This document shows positions 28,993-38,545 of a stretch of DNA of 64,000 bases, piece after piece (within the stretch, counting starts at the first letter, position 1; each line of letters starts with the position of its first letter). The position numbers and the translations under genes are program-made. The notes under the pieces are model-generated. The model was not told the origin of the DNA. It searched no databases and was given only the letters and a program-made list of their open reading frames with translations. The DNA comes from Roseateles terrae (GTDB lineage Bacteria > Pseudomonadota > Gammaproteobacteria > Burkholderiales > Burkholderiaceae_C): assembly GCF_014192155.1 (NCBI RefSeq), contig NZ_JACHXO010000006.1, positions 248,001 through 312,000 of the forward strand. Reading direction: 5' to 3'.

Positions 28993-30108
28993 TCAGGCCC
29001 GCAGCAGCCGGCCTTCATGCGCCACCAGGCAGGCGGTGACGATGTCGTCGTCCGGCGGCAGCACCACGCCGCCGGCGCCCGGCAGCACCAGCTTGAGAAA
29101 GTCCAGCACGTTGCGCGCATACAGGGACGACGCATCCGCCGCGACCAGCGCCGGCAGGTTGGTCTCGCCCACCAGCGTCACGCCGTGTTTCACCACCGTC
29201 TGGCCGGGCTCGGTCAGCGGGCAGTTGCCGCCGGCGGGGGCCGCCAGATCCACGATGACCGATCCTGCTTTCATCGAGCGCACCATGTCTTCGGTGACCA
29301 GCACCGGCGCCGCCCGTCCGGGGATCAGCGCGGTGGTGATCACCACATCAGCCTGCGCGACCCGCTTGGCCACTTCCTGCTGCTGGCGGGTCAACCAGCT
29401 GGCGGGCATCGGCCGGGCATAACCGCCGACACCTTCGGCGGCTTCGCGCTCCTCTGGCGTCTCATACGGCACGTCGATGAACTTGGCGCCGAGGGATTCG
29501 ACCTGCTCCTTCACCGCTGGTCGCACGTCCGAGGCCTCGATCACCGCCCCCAGCCGCTTGGCGGTGGCGATGGCCTGCAGGCCGGCCACGCCGACGCCTA
29601 GCACCACCACCCGCGCCGCCTTGATGGTGCCGGCAGCCGTCATCAGCATCGGGAACAGCCGCTGGTAGTGGGAGGCCGCCAGCATCACCGCCTTGTAGCC
29701 GGCGATGTTGGCCTGGCTGGACAGCACGTCCATGCTCTGCGCCCGGGTGGTGCGCGGCGCCGCTTCCAGCGCGAAGGCGGTCAGCCCGGCATCGGCCAGG
29801 CGCTGCAGGCCGTCCCGGTCGAACGGGTTGAGCATGCCCACCAGCGACGCCCCGCGCTGGAAGGACGCCAGCTCCTGCGCATCCGGCGCTCGCACCTTGA
29901 GGACCAGCTCGGCCCCCAGCGCCTGTGCGGCGGAACCGACCTCGGCGCCGGCGGTGCCGTAGGCCTCGTCAGTGGCACTCGCCCGTTGGCCGGCCGAGGT
30001 CTCCACCACCACCCGATGACCCTGCGCGACCAGCTTCTTCACCGTTTCCGGCGTGGCCGCCACCCGTGTTTCACCCGCCGCAGTCTCGCGCGGCACACCG
30101 ATCAGCAT
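28993..30108 (-). CDS. pntAa: NAD(P) transhydrogenase subunit alpha, part 1 (NAD-binding domain)
   Basis: Soluble NAD(H)-binding dI subunit of transhydrogenase, 371 residues. Family segments: MLIGVPRETAAGETRVAATPE at the N-terminus, RTTRAQSMDVLSSQANIAGYKA, nucleotide-binding VVVLGVGVAGLQAIATAKRLGA, and the terminal VLPPDDDIVTACLVAHEG. ATG at 30108 has GGAGGAG upstream. It is the first gene of pntAa-pntAb-pntB-kinase. Confidence 0.95.
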   Translation of the reverse strand: MLIGVPRETAAGETRVAATPETVKKLVAQGHRVVVETSAGQRASATDEAYGTAGAEVGSAAQALGAELVLKVRAPDAQELASFQRGASLVGMLNPFDRDGLQRLADAGLTAFALEAAPRTTRAQSMDVLSSQANIAGYKAVMLAASHYQRLFPMLMTAAGTIKAARVVVLGVGVAGLQAIATAKRLGAVIEASDVRPAVKEQVESLGAKFIDVPYETPEEREAAEGVGGYARPMPASWLTRQQQEVAKRVAQADVVITTALIPGRAAPVLVTEDMVRSMKAGSVIVDLAAPAGGNCPLTEPGQTVVKHGVTLVGETNLPALVAADASSLYARNVLDFLKLVLPGAGGVVLPPDDDIVTACLVAHEGRLLRA

Positions 30109-30341
30109 CTGGACTCCTCCACTCTGCATCCGGGGACAGGGCCCAGACTTCGGGCTCGATGGGCCAAGCTTACCGGCGCGTTCGTGCGAAATACGCCCCT
30201 CGGGGCCAGGGATTTCACTAGGAAGAAAGTGGCCGCCTTGGGCAATCTGTTCACAACAAAGCCGCAAACCTGTTGCGAGTTGCAAGCGCCGGTCCACCGA
30301 AAGCGCGCCAGGACGTTGGAAGAAGGTAGAAAGGAGCCACC

Positions 30342-30878
30342 ATGCTCAAGAACATTCTGTTTGCCTCCGCCGTGGCTGTGACGGCTCTGGCGGCTCCTGC
30401 CGTGTCGAACGCCGCGGACGTCGGCGTCTCGGTGACCATCGGCCAGCCCGGTTTCTACGGTCAGATCGACATCGGCAACACCCGCCCTCAGGTCGTCTAT
30501 GCCGAGCCGATGATCATTGAACGGGTGGTGTCGCCGCCGCCGCCGGTCTATCTGCGCGTGCCCCCGGGCCATCAGAAGAACTGGCGCCGGTATTGCGGCC
30601 AGTACGGGGCCTGCGGCCGTCCGGTCTATTTCGTGCAAGACAACTGGTACACCAACGTGTATGCGCCGCAGTACCGCCGGGACCATCCCCACGGCGGCCC
30701 TGGCGGCCCGGGCTGGAAGGACGACCACCCCGGCAAGGGCCATGGCCGCGGACATGACAAGGACCGGTATGACGACCGGCGCGATGACCGCCGGGATGAC
30801 TGGCGTGATGATCGACGTGACGACCGCCGCGATGACCGCCGCGACGATCGACGCGGTCCCGATCGCGATCACCGCTGA
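30342..30878 (+). CDS. Exported protein with Arg/Asp-repeat tail
   Basis: Function unknown. The 178-residue product has a clear signal peptide (MLKNILFASAVAVTALAAPA, cleavage near SNA-A), a compact middle part with YCGQYGACGRPVYFV and NWYTNVYAPQYRR, then a His/Gly-rich stretch and a C-terminal run of Arg-Arg-Asp-Asp units (about 140-176). A strong AAAGGAG ribosome site precedes the ATG, and a terminator follows. Similar RDD- or RRDD-tailed periplasmic proteins are common in Burkholderiales, without an established role. It is divergent from pntAa. Confidence 0.85.
   Translation: MLKNILFASAVAVTALAAPAVSNAADVGVSVTIGQPGFYGQIDIGNTRPQVVYAEPMIIERVVSPPPPVYLRVPPGHQKNWRRYCGQYGACGRPVYFVQDNWYTNVYAPQYRRDHPHGGPGGPGWKDDHPGKGHGRGHDKDRYDDRRDDRRDDWRDDRRDDRRDDRRDDRRGPDRDHR
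30766..30862 (+). repeat. Degenerate 12-base repeats encoding RRDD units
   Basis: Imperfect tandem copies of a GACGACCGCCGC-type unit encode Arg-Arg-Asp-Asp about seven times at the C-terminus of the exported protein. Codons vary between copies (CGC, CGA, CGG; GAC, GAT), which points to selection on the protein repeat and not recent DNA slippage. Confidence 0.7.
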
Positions 30879-30920
30879 TCCGGCGCCTCGCTGCTCTCCA
30901 CGTTTTTCAAGTATTTTTCA

Positions 30921-30944
30921 ACGGCCCTTCGGGGCCGTTTGTCA
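30921..30944 (+). terminator. Rho-independent terminator after the RDD-tail protein
   Basis: Stem ACGGCCC / GGGCCGT (30921-30927 with 30932-30938) with a short loop, followed by TTTGTCATT. Confidence 0.7.
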
Positions 30945-31140
30945 TTGGGCCGGCCGGATCCGTGAGGTCCGGACCCCGCGGGTCGCCCGGTACGTCCCCG
31001 GATCCGGCGAGGCCAGATCCCGGAGCCGTCATGAAGAAGACGCACAATGACGGCCCACACAAACAACCCATCCCGGGGAGCGCGTCGCGGTCAGCCCTGA
31101 CCGCCGGCCAGCCGCCCACCCGGGGCCGGTGAGGAGATCC

Positions 31141-31632
31141 ATGACCGAACGCTTCAAGCCCAGCGTCACCGTGGCTGCCGTGATCGAACGCGAAGGCCGT
31201 TATCTGCTGGTGGAGGAACTGACCTCCGAGGGCCTGCTGCTCAACAACCCTGCCGGCCATCTCGAACAGGGCGAATCCTTTGTCGAAGGCGTGGCGCGGG
31301 AGGTGCTGGAGGAAACCGCGCGTCCCTTCACGCCCACCGCCTGGCTGGGCGTGTACATGTCGCGCTTCCTGCGGCCCAGCCGCGGGCAGGACGTGACCTA
31401 TGTGCGGATCGCCTTTGTGGGCGAGGTCGGGGAGCAGATCCCTGGGCAGGCCTTCGATGAACCGGTGCAGCGCACCCTGTGGATGACGCTGGACGAGATC
31501 CGCGCCTGCCGCGAGCGGCATCGCAGCCCGCTGGTGTTGCAATGCATCGAGGACCATGCGGCCGGACGGCGCCTGCCGATGGAGGCGCTGCACACCCATC
31601 CCTCGCTGTACCACCCGCCCGAGCACCGCTGA
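31141..31632 (+). CDS. Nudix hydrolase (NudJ-like)
   Basis: Cytoplasmic pyrophosphohydrolase of 163 residues. The Nudix box is intact: GHLEQGESFVEGVAREVLEETA matches GX5EX7REUXEEXGU except for Thr before the last hydrophobic position. The N-terminal MTERFKPSVTVAAVIEREG and the following WLGVYMSRFLRPS fit the NudJ/HMP-PP phosphatase subgroup. GAGGAG precedes the ATG at 31141; a GTG at 31129 is less likely. In related genomes a Nudix gene often sits just before mnmA; here a REC-GAF gene is inserted between them. Confidence 0.9.
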   Translation: MTERFKPSVTVAAVIEREGRYLLVEELTSEGLLLNNPAGHLEQGESFVEGVAREVLEETARPFTPTAWLGVYMSRFLRPSRGQDVTYVRIAFVGEVGEQIPGQAFDEPVQRTLWMTLDEIRACRERHRSPLVLQCIEDHAAGRRLPMEALHTHPSLYHPPEHR

Positions 31633-31734
31633 GCAGACAGCGAAACAGCGGCCTCCCCGGACCGGCGGACCTGAAGAACAGCAGAACAGCGAGAGAGAGG
31701 CGCACGCAGGAGCGGCGGATGGCCGCACCCGGGA

Positions 31735-32613
31735 TTACAGCGTCATGGCCGCACTCACCGCCTGATCCAGACGTTCGGAATGGCGGCGGCTGGCTTCCAG
31801 CTCATTGATGGCGCAGCGGGAGAGCGTCACCAGCGCCTCGCGCTGACGCTCCCGCAGCCGACGAGGCAGGCGGTCCAGCACGCACAGTGTGCCCACCAGC
31901 TCACCGCCCGCCAGGGCCAGCGGCACTGCAGCGTAAAAGCGGATGTACGGCGCGCCCTGCACCAGCGGATGGTCGGCGAACCGGGCGTCATGCCAGGTGT
32001 CGGGCACCTCCACCACCGGGCCCTGATGCAGCACCTGCGCGCAGAAGCCGCGGGACCGCGGCATGGTGCCCAAGGCCAGTCCGGAGGTGCCGATGAAGCG
32101 CTGGGTGTCCGCATTGATCAGGCTGATCGCAGCCATGCCGCTACCGCTGATGTCGCAGGCCAGATCGGCCAGTTCATCAAAGGCCGGGAACGCGAGCGAG
32201 CGGGCTTCCAGTTGCGCCACGGCCGCAACCCGCTGCGGCTCGTCGGCAAAGATCGGCGGCAACCCGCTGCGCAGCAGCGCCAGCGCTTCCGTGACCTGGG
32301 TGCTTTTGTCGAAGAAGCCGGAGATGCGGTATTCCAGGCAGGCGCGCCGCATTTCCTCGTAATAGCTGTTGCTCAGCACGATCACCCGCGCGCCGCAACC
32401 GAGCTGCCGGATGGCGCGCAGCACCCGCAGGCCGCTGCCGGGCTGCAGGGCCAGGTCCATCAGCACCGCATCGGGCTGGGTCTGGGCAATCACCTGGATG
32501 GCGGCGGCTTCATCTGCGGCCTCGCCCACGACATGCACCCGTTTATCGGGCCCCAGCTGTTGAATCAGCTGGCTTCGAATGGTGGCGGAACTCTCGACGA
32601 TAACAACGTTCAT
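31735..32613 (-). CDS. Response-regulator receiver protein with C-terminal GAF domain
   Basis: 292 residues, cytoplasmic. The receiver domain (1-120) has the phosphoacceptor Asp53 (AVLMDLALQPGSG) and Lys in FFDKST, but the usual acidic pair after strand 1 is Glu-Ser (VIVESS), so phosphorylation chemistry may be altered. Residues about 140-275 form a GAF domain (FIGTSGLALGTMPRSRGFC, DARFADHPLVQGAP, RFYAAVPL, LVGTLCVLD) of the same subclass as the GAF in the GGDEF protein at 44033-45022. There is no DNA-binding or enzymatic output domain. ATG at 32613 has AGGGAG upstream. It is divergent from mnmA. Confidence 0.87.
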   Translation of the reverse strand: MNVVIVESSATIRSQLIQQLGPDKRVHVVGEAADEAAAIQVIAQTQPDAVLMDLALQPGSGLRVLRAIRQLGCGARVIVLSNSYYEEMRRACLEYRISGFFDKSTQVTEALALLRSGLPPIFADEPQRVAAVAQLEARSLAFPAFDELADLACDISGSGMAAISLINADTQRFIGTSGLALGTMPRSRGFCAQVLHQGPVVEVPDTWHDARFADHPLVQGAPYIRFYAAVPLALAGGELVGTLCVLDRLPRRLRERQREALVTLSRCAINELEASRRHSERLDQAVSAAMTL

Positions 32614-32845
32614 GATTCGACTCCCTGGCAGACAGTGTGCGGTGCAACGCCGTACAGCGGCAGTCAGCGATGCCTGCGCCGCATGTGCGCGGCGGCGCAA
32701 AGCGGTGTCGGGGGATTGCCTACAGGCGGGGGTATTCGGGGGGATGCCAGGAGGATGAGCCGACCCGGGCGGCCGCCCCGTTGTGAGAAAACACACGCCG
32801 CACGACCCTCAAGGCCCCAGCCGAGCCGCGGGGGCCCGCATGTCG

Positions 32846-32851
32846 GACAAT
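32846..32851 (+). promoter_or_regulatory. Possible -10 element immediately ahead of mnmA
   Basis: GACAAT lies 7 bases before the mnmA ATG and is part of a 14-base sequence (GGACAATCGCGGGC) also found directly ahead of recQ. No Shine-Dalgarno sequence is present, which suggests a leaderless transcript. No clear -35 was found. Confidence 0.32.
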
Positions 32852-32858
32852 CGCGGGC

Positions 32859-33971
32859 ATGAATTCCAAGAAGCAACGCATCGTCGTCGGACTGTCCGGC
32901 GGCGTTGATTCCGCCGTGTCCGCCTGGCTGCTGAAGCAGGCGGGGCACGAGGTCGTCGGCATCTTCATGAAGAACTGGGAAGATGACGACGACAGCGAAT
33001 ACTGCTCGTCCAACATCGACTTCGTGGACGCGGCGGCGGTCGCCGATGTGATCGGCATCGAGATTGAACACGTCAACTTCGCTGCGGAATACAAGGACCG
33101 GGTCTTTGCCGAATTCCTGCGCGAGTACCAGGCCGGCCGCACGCCGAATCCGGACGTGTTGTGCAATGCCGAGATCAAGTTCAAGGCCTTCCTGGACCAT
33201 GCCATGCGTCTGGGCGCCGAGAAGATCGCCACCGGCCACTATGCCCGGGTGCGTGAGCGGGGCGGCGAGGTGCAGCTGCTCAAGGGGCTGGATCCGCTGA
33301 AGGACCAGAGCTACTTCCTGCACCGCCTGAATCAGGCGCAGCTGCAGAAGACGGTGTTCCCGGTGGGCGAGCTGCCCAAGACCGAGGTGCGCCGCCTGGC
33401 GGAAGAGATAGGCCTGCCCAACGCCAAGAAGAAGGACTCCACCGGCATCTGCTTCATCGGCGAGCGGCCCTTCCGCGAGTTCCTCAACCGCTACCTCTCG
33501 CACAAGCCGGGTCCGATCAAGGACGACCGCGGCCGCAAGCTGGGCGAACACGTCGGCCTGTCGTTCTACACCCTGGGCCAGCGCCAGGGCCTGGGCATCG
33601 GCGGCATCAAGGAAAAAGGCGCGCCGCGCGGTGGCGGGGACCATGAACCATGGTTCGTCGCCCGCAAGGACCTGGAGACCAACACGCTGGTGGTGGTGCA
33701 GGGCCATGACCATCCGATGCTGCAGAGCCACCGCCTGATCGCCAATGATCTGAGCTGGACCGGCACGCCACCAGGCTTTGGCGGGTACGGCGCCAAGACC
33801 CGCTACCGGCAGGCCGATGCTGCCTGCGCCCTCACGCCCGGGGACGGTGAAATCCGCCTGGACTTCCCGCAGGCCCAGTGGGCCGTCACGCCGGGCCAGA
33901 GCGCCGTGCTGTATGACGGCGAGGTCTGCCTGGGCGGGGGCGTCATCGTCAGCACGCCGCCTTTGGACTGA
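32859..33971 (+). CDS. mnmA: tRNA-specific 2-thiouridylase MnmA
   Basis: Introduces the 2-thio group at U34 of tRNA-Lys, -Glu and -Gln. 370 residues. It has the ATP-PPase loop SGGVDS (13-18), the catalytic Cys in [12 protein letters not shown], and the second Cys in [20 protein letters not shown] and [14 protein letters not shown] are further family hallmarks. The ATG at 32859 follows a putative -10 directly. It is divergent from the REC-GAF gene and 11 bases ahead of the sensor-kinase gene. Confidence 0.97.
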   Translation: MNSKKQRIVVGLSGGVDSAVSAWLLKQAGHEVVGIFMKNWEDDDDSEYCSSNIDFVDAAAVADVIGIEIEHVNFAAEYKDRVFAEFLREYQAGRTPNPDVLCNAEIKFKAFLDHAMRLGAEKIATGHYARVRERGGEVQLLKGLDPLKDQSYFLHRLNQAQLQKTVFPVGELPKTEVRRLAEEIGLPNAKKKDSTGICFIGERPFREFLNRYLSHKPGPIKDDRGRKLGEHVGLSFYTLGQRQGLGIGGIKEKGAPRGGGDHEPWFVARKDLETNTLVVVQGHDHPMLQSHRLIANDLSWTGTPPGFGGYGAKTRYRQADAACALTPGDGEIRLDFPQAQWAVTPGQSAVLYDGEVCLGGGVIVSTPPLD

Positions 33972-33982
33972 CTGGGATTCCC

Positions 33983-35224
33983 TTGGACCGACTGCTCGCC
34001 CGCATCGCCCAGCCCGCCTTTGTGCTGCGCATCGCCGCCCTGGCGGTGTGCCTGCTGGAGCTGGCCTCGGCCGTCTGGGGCTTGATGGGCCATCCGACAG
34101 AGCCCTATGACGGCGTGCTGGCGAGCCTGTACCGCCGCATGGGCGGCGACACCCACGACGCCCCCTTCGTGCTGACCTGCCTCGGGCTGGTGATGGCCTT
34201 CGCCTGGCACTTCTGGCGCATTGCACGGCAACGGCACCTGGACCACCCGCCGCGCCATGCCATGCGGCATGTGGTGCTGCTGGACGCACTGGCCTTGCTG
34301 GTCACCCCAGGGCTGCCCTTCCTGGTGACGGTACTGGGCGCGCTGATCCTGAACGTGCGGCGCGCCTTCGGTTTTGCGCTGGCGCAGGTGCTGATCAACG
34401 TGGTGCTGTACTGGGCCTTTCCGAGCGAAGCCCAGCGGAACGAACAGCTGACCGCCGGCCTGCCCTGGTGGCTGAACAGCCTGGGGCTGGCGATTTCGAT
34501 GGTGGCCCTGCACGGCATGGCCTTCGGACTGGGCCGGCTCGCCGCGACCGAAGCGGAGCGCCGCCGCTGGTTCCAGGCGATGCTGGCGGAGAAGGACAGC
34601 GGCGAGCGCCTGCAGGTGGAGCAGTTGCGCTATGCCGAGCGCCTGAGCATGGCCCGCGAATTGCATGACGTGATGGGGCACCACCTCACCGCGCTCAATC
34701 TCCATCTGCAGCTGAGTGATGCGCTGCTCAAGCGCCACGATGAAACCGGCGCCGCCCAGGCCGTGGAGAAGGCCCGTCTGGGCGCTGCCGGCCTGCTGGC
34801 GGAAGTGCGGGCGGCGGTGTCGCGGGAGCGCGAGAGCCAGCGGATCAACCTGGAAGCGGCGCTGCGAACGCTGGCCGAAGGGATCGCCAGCACGCAGATC
34901 GAGCTGTGCCTGGACCCGGTGGCGCAGGACCTCTCCCCGCGCTGTGCCCACGCGCTGCTGCGCTGCGTTCAGGAATCGGTGACCAATGCGGTGCGCCACG
35001 CCGGTGCGACACAGGTGCGGGTCACCCTGATCGAGATCGGCGAAGGCGACGCCATGCAGGTGCGTGTGCAGGTTGACGACAATGGGCGGGGCACACGCAA
35101 GCTGCGTGAGGGCAACGGATTGAAGGGCATGCAGGAACGCATGGTCGAGTTGGGCGGCGCCATGCGGGTGCTGCGCCATCACCCCGGGTTCCTGATCGAG
35201 CTGGAATGCCCGCGGTTTGCATAA
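33983..35224 (+). CDS. Sensor histidine kinase, NarL/DesK type
   Basis: Inner-membrane kinase of 413 residues with about five transmembrane helices (12-35, 62-80, 97-115, 117-145, 163-185), a short coiled coil, HisKA_3 site LSMARELHDVMGHHL (His228) and HATPase domain with CVQESVTNAVRHAGA and DNGRGT. Its short loops make a membrane-embedded stimulus likely. The start appears to be TTG at 33983; the next in-frame Met (residue 35) would remove the first helix. It is paired with the LuxR-type regulator 50 bases downstream. Confidence 0.9.
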   Translation: MDRLLARIAQPAFVLRIAALAVCLLELASAVWGLMGHPTEPYDGVLASLYRRMGGDTHDAPFVLTCLGLVMAFAWHFWRIARQRHLDHPPRHAMRHVVLLDALALLVTPGLPFLVTVLGALILNVRRAFGFALAQVLINVVLYWAFPSEAQRNEQLTAGLPWWLNSLGLAISMVALHGMAFGLGRLAATEAERRRWFQAMLAEKDSGERLQVEQLRYAERLSMARELHDVMGHHLTALNLHLQLSDALLKRHDETGAAQAVEKARLGAAGLLAEVRAAVSRERESQRINLEAALRTLAEGIASTQIELCLDPVAQDLSPRCAHALLRCVQESVTNAVRHAGATQVRVTLIEIGEGDAMQVRVQVDDNGRGTRKLREGNGLKGMQERMVELGGAMRVLRHHPGFLIELECPRFA

Positions 35225-35274
35225 TCCATGAGCGCCAGCACTGCGGTCCCCGGGGACCTTGAGGAGATGCGGAG

Positions 35275-35919
35275 ATGAGCGAAGTGATCAAGCTGCTGCT
35301 GGTAGAAGACCAGCAGCTGGTACGCGAAGGCCTCAAGGGCCTGCTGGCGCTGCATGAGGACATCCGCCTCGTCGGAGAAGCGTCCGACGGCGCGGAGGCG
35401 CTGGAGCTGCTGGCGCGGGAGCAGCCGGATGTGATCCTGTCAGACATGCGCATGCCGCGCCTGGACGGCATCGGGCTGATCCGGGCGCTGGCAGCGCGGG
35501 CGCTCAAGATCCCGGTGGTGCTGCTGACGACCTTCGATGATGCGCAGGCCTTCGATGAAGCGGTGCGCGCGGGGGCCCGGGGCTTCCTGCTCAAGGCCAT
35601 CAGCCCGGACACGCTGGTGCAGGCGCTGCGGGATGTGGTGGACGGTGGCACGGCGCTGCGTCCGCTGCTCACCGAGCGGATGGAACGGGCGCCGGTGGAG
35701 CGCGCCTTCAATGCCACACCGGAGCCGGAGCCGCTGAGCCCCAAGGAGCTTCAGGTGCTTCGGCTGGTGGCCAGCGGTCGCAGCAATACCGAGATTGCCG
35801 CGCTGCTCGGCAACAGCGAAGGCGTCATCAAGAACCACTGCTCGTCGGTCTTCGCCAAGATGGGCGTGCGGGATCGGACGCAGGCGGTCTTGCGGGCGAT
35901 TGACCTGGGTTGGATCTAA
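35275..35919 (+). CDS. LuxR/NarL-family response regulator
   Basis: Cognate regulator of the preceding kinase, 214 residues. Receiver domain with VEDQQLVREGL, phosphoacceptor Asp57 in ILSDMRMPRLDG, and LLKAISPD; C-terminal LuxR-type HTH (about 150-210; LSPKELQVLRLVASGRSNTEIA, GVIKNHCSSVFAKMGVRDRTQA). GGAGATGCGGAG precedes the ATG. Targets are unknown; no flanking gene is an obvious regulon member. Confidence 0.94.
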   Translation: MSEVIKLLLVEDQQLVREGLKGLLALHEDIRLVGEASDGAEALELLAREQPDVILSDMRMPRLDGIGLIRALAARALKIPVVLLTTFDDAQAFDEAVRAGARGFLLKAISPDTLVQALRDVVDGGTALRPLLTERMERAPVERAFNATPEPEPLSPKELQVLRLVASGRSNTEIAALLGNSEGVIKNHCSSVFAKMGVRDRTQAVLRAIDLGWI

Positions 35920-36023
35920 GCGGGTAGGTGCAGCCGGATCGGCGCGCTGCGGCGCGCGATCGGCTCAGCGCACGTCGGCGGGCTGCCGACCCGGTGCACC
36001 GTGGCTGATGGCCGATGGCCGGT

Positions 36024-36605
36024 TCAGCGGACGGCCGGACCGTCGGTCGGCAGCAGGCCTTCTGGCACGCCGCGCACGGTTGCATTGGCCTGCATGGGTC
36101 GCATCAGTTGCGGACGTCCAAGCTCCATCACCCAGTAAGGCTGGGCATTGGCGCTGTCGCGCATGTCGCAGGCCAGGCCCACTTCGGTGAAATCGGCGCC
36201 CATCAGGTTCTGGCAATGGCCGGGGCTGTCGAGCCAGAGCTGGAGAACCTCGTCCAGCGAATCGGGCCCGGAAGCGAGGTTTTCACCGGCCAGGCGCAGG
36301 GAATATCTCACCGCTTCCAGACGCTGCGGCAGCGTGGCGCCGGAGAGGCTGGTGTGGGTGAGCTGACGGCGGCCGGAGAGTTCGGCGGCGTAACGGCTCG
36401 CGGCGTCCAGCAGCGCGGGTTGCCAACGCAGCGGTACGGCCGGAGACATCGCCTGATGGCCGCAGGTGCGACCCTGGGCGCGGATCTCGTTCAGGCGCTT
36501 GAGCACCTGGTCGGTGACCAGCGCAACATCGCAGGGTGCGGCGGCGGCTGGCGGCGTCAGAAGGACGGCTGCGCTCAGCGACGCAGCCAGGATGGCGGCT
36601 TTCAT
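36024..36605 (-). CDS. CAP-domain (SCP/PR1-like) secreted protein
   Basis: Exported protein of 193 residues. ATG at 36605 gives a signal peptide (MKAAILAASLSAAVL, cleavage near AAA-P). The CAP fold is shown by LTHTSLSG, LAGENLASGPDS, LWLDSPGHCQNLM and FTEVGLACD, with the conserved His and Glu residues of the CAP cavity. Bacterial members are of uncertain function (lipid binding or protease-like roles have been proposed). No operon partner. Confidence 0.9.
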   Translation of the reverse strand: MKAAILAASLSAAVLLTPPAAAAPCDVALVTDQVLKRLNEIRAQGRTCGHQAMSPAVPLRWQPALLDAASRYAAELSGRRQLTHTSLSGATLPQRLEAVRYSLRLAGENLASGPDSLDEVLQLWLDSPGHCQNLMGADFTEVGLACDMRDSANAQPYWVMELGRPQLMRPMQANATVRGVPEGLLPTDGPAVR

Positions 36606-36845
36606 GCCGGCAGTGTCCTGCGGGCGTTTTCCGGCAGGGGAAAGCGGACGTAACACCGAGGGCACGGTGTGAAGCAGTTCACGGACGGCCGGGTGGGACG
36701 CACCGTGCGACGGGTTCAGGGCACGCCGGTGGCGGTCATTGCAGCGAGTGCGACGAACGGAACGCCTGGCGCCAAGGCAGCCCTTCTCAGCCAGCGCCAG
36801 CCGGTGCGATTGGGGGCTTTGTCAGCGCGCGGTGTGTCCGCGCCC

Positions 36846-37070
36846 TCAGCGGGAATGCGGCATCCGGCGCGTGGGCCTGAAGAAGGCGTGGCGACCGACG
36901 GCGAAGGCGAGATACAGCGCCAGCAGCGCGGTCAGGCCGAAGGCCTTGGTGGAGACCACCTGGCCGATGGTGGCCAGATGCGGACGGAGCAGGAACAGCA
37001 CGACGGTGGCGCCGACAAACACGGCCAGGGACACCACAGACGCCAGGAGCAAACGGCGAGACTTCTTCAA
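36846..37070 (-). CDS. Small two-helix membrane protein
   Basis: Predicted 74-residue product from a TTG start at 37070: a basic N-terminus (MKKSRRL), two hydrophobic helices (about 7-28 and 42-60), and a basic tail. The composition is like a real membrane protein, but there is no recognised family, no strong ribosome site, and an unusual start codon, so the call is tentative. Confidence 0.45.
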   Translation of the reverse strand: MKKSRRLLLASVVSLAVFVGATVVLFLLRPHLATIGQVVSTKAFGLTALLALYLAFAVGRHAFFRPTRRMPHSR

Positions 37071-37315
37071 TTCAATTCAGGACCCCTGCCAGCCCAGGAG
37101 GCTGGGCACAAGGCCGCAGTATCGGGACGGCGGACTCTAGCAAAGTTTAGCGGGGCGGCTGTGAGGGATCGCCCGCATGCCCAGGCGTGTCCGGCCGTGC
37201 CGCAGTTCCGCCTGCCGGCCGCCGAAAAGCGCACTGATAGACTCGACGACCCTTTTGTCCACGGCTCACGCCCGCGCGATAACGCGTCACAACCAATGGC
37301 CAGATCCGTTTCCCA

Positions 37316-38545
37316 ATGCTGAACATCGCCGCCGTCTGCCTCGTTCTTACCGCACTTCTGGCTTATGTGAATCACCGCTTCGTGAGGCTGCCCACGACGA
37401 TCGGCGTGATGGCGATTTCCCTGGTGTTGTCGATCCTGATCGTGATTCTGGACGTGACGCAGGTCTCGCATGCCCTGCGTCTGTATGAAGAAACGCTGGT
37501 GCGCTCCATCGACTTTTCCGATGTGCTGATGCAGGGCATGTTGTCCCTGCTCCTCTTTGCGGGGGCGCTGCATGTGGACCTGAGCGAGCTGCGGGCCCTG
37601 CGCTGGCCGGTCGGTCTGCTGGCACTCGGCGGCACGCTGATTTCGACGCTGATGGTCGGCTTCGGCCTCTGGTGGGTGTTGCCGTGGGTCGGCGTCTCGT
37701 TGCCGCTGTTGTACTGTCTGCTGTTCGGTGCCCTTATCTCGCCGACGGATCCGATTGCGGTCATGGGGATTCTGAAGTCCGCCCACGCACCGAAGAACCT
37801 GGAACTGGTGATCGCGGGCGAATCCCTCTTCAACGATGGTGTCGGCGTCGTGCTGTTCGCATTGCTGCTTGGCATGCTCGCCAGCAGCACCGTGCCGACC
37901 ACCGCTTCGGCGCTGGCCCTGCTGGGCCGTGAGGCCGGGGGCGGCATTCTCTTCGGGCTGGTCCTGGGCTATGGCACCTACCGGCTTCTGAAAAGCGTCG
38001 ATGACTATCATGTGGAGGTGCTGCTGACGATCGCCGCGGTCACGGGCGGCTACGCCCTGGCGAGCCACCTGCATGTCTCGGGGCCGCTGGCCATGGTGGT
38101 GACCGGGTTGATCATCGGCAATCAGGGCCGGCGCCTTGCGATGAGTGACACCACACGGCGCTATGTCGACATGTTCTGGGAATTGCTCGACGAGATCCTC
38201 AACGCCGTGCTGTTCGTCCTGATCGGCATGGAGTTCCTTCTGATCTCTTTGTCGGGTCCGTTGGCCGCTGCCGCTGCAGTGGCCATCGCCGTCACTCTGC
38301 TCGCACGGTTGCTGAGCGTCGGCCTGCCTGTGGCGGTGACGGGTCGGCGCTACGGGTTGCCGCCAGGCGCCTGGAAGGTATTGACCTGGGGCGGCCTGCG
38401 GGGCGGCATCTCGGTGGCGCTGGCCCTCTCGTTGCCTCCCGGCGAGAGTCGCGACACCGTGTTGTCGCTGACCTATGCGGTGGTCATCTTCTCGATCCTC
38501 GTGCAGGGCATGACGATCGGCCGGGTAGTGCGGGCCTCGCGCTGA
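37316..38545 (+). CDS. CPA1-family Na+(K+)/H+ antiporter
   Basis: Integral membrane cation/proton exchanger of 409 residues with about 12 hydrophobic segments. It has the CPA1 core motifs ISPTDPIAVMG (Thr-Asp-Pro at 144-146) and GESLFNDGVGVV (Asn-Asp at 173-174), and the conserved TWGGLRGGISVALAL near the end. It lacks the long cytoplasmic tail of NhaP2-type proteins. Role in pH and sodium homeostasis is inferred from the family. The ribosome site is weak. Confidence 0.93.
   Translation: MLNIAAVCLVLTALLAYVNHRFVRLPTTIGVMAISLVLSILIVILDVTQVSHALRLYEETLVRSIDFSDVLMQGMLSLLLFAGALHVDLSELRALRWPVGLLALGGTLISTLMVGFGLWWVLPWVGVSLPLLYCLLFGALISPTDPIAVMGILKSAHAPKNLELVIAGESLFNDGVGVVLFALLLGMLASSTVPTTASALALLGREAGGGILFGLVLGYGTYRLLKSVDDYHVEVLLTIAAVTGGYALASHLHVSGPLAMVVTGLIIGNQGRRLAMSDTTRRYVDMFWELLDEILNAVLFVLIGMEFLLISLSGPLAAAAAVAIAVTLLARLLSVGLPVAVTGRRYGLPPGAWKVLTWGGLRGGISVALALSLPPGESRDTVLSLTYAVVIFSILVQGMTIGRVVRASR

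Noticed and set aside
36674-36681. GCAGTTCA copy upstream of the CAP-domain gene
   Set aside because: It is in the opposite orientation relative to the nearest gene compared with the copies near 47-51 kb, and lacks the accompanying elements.
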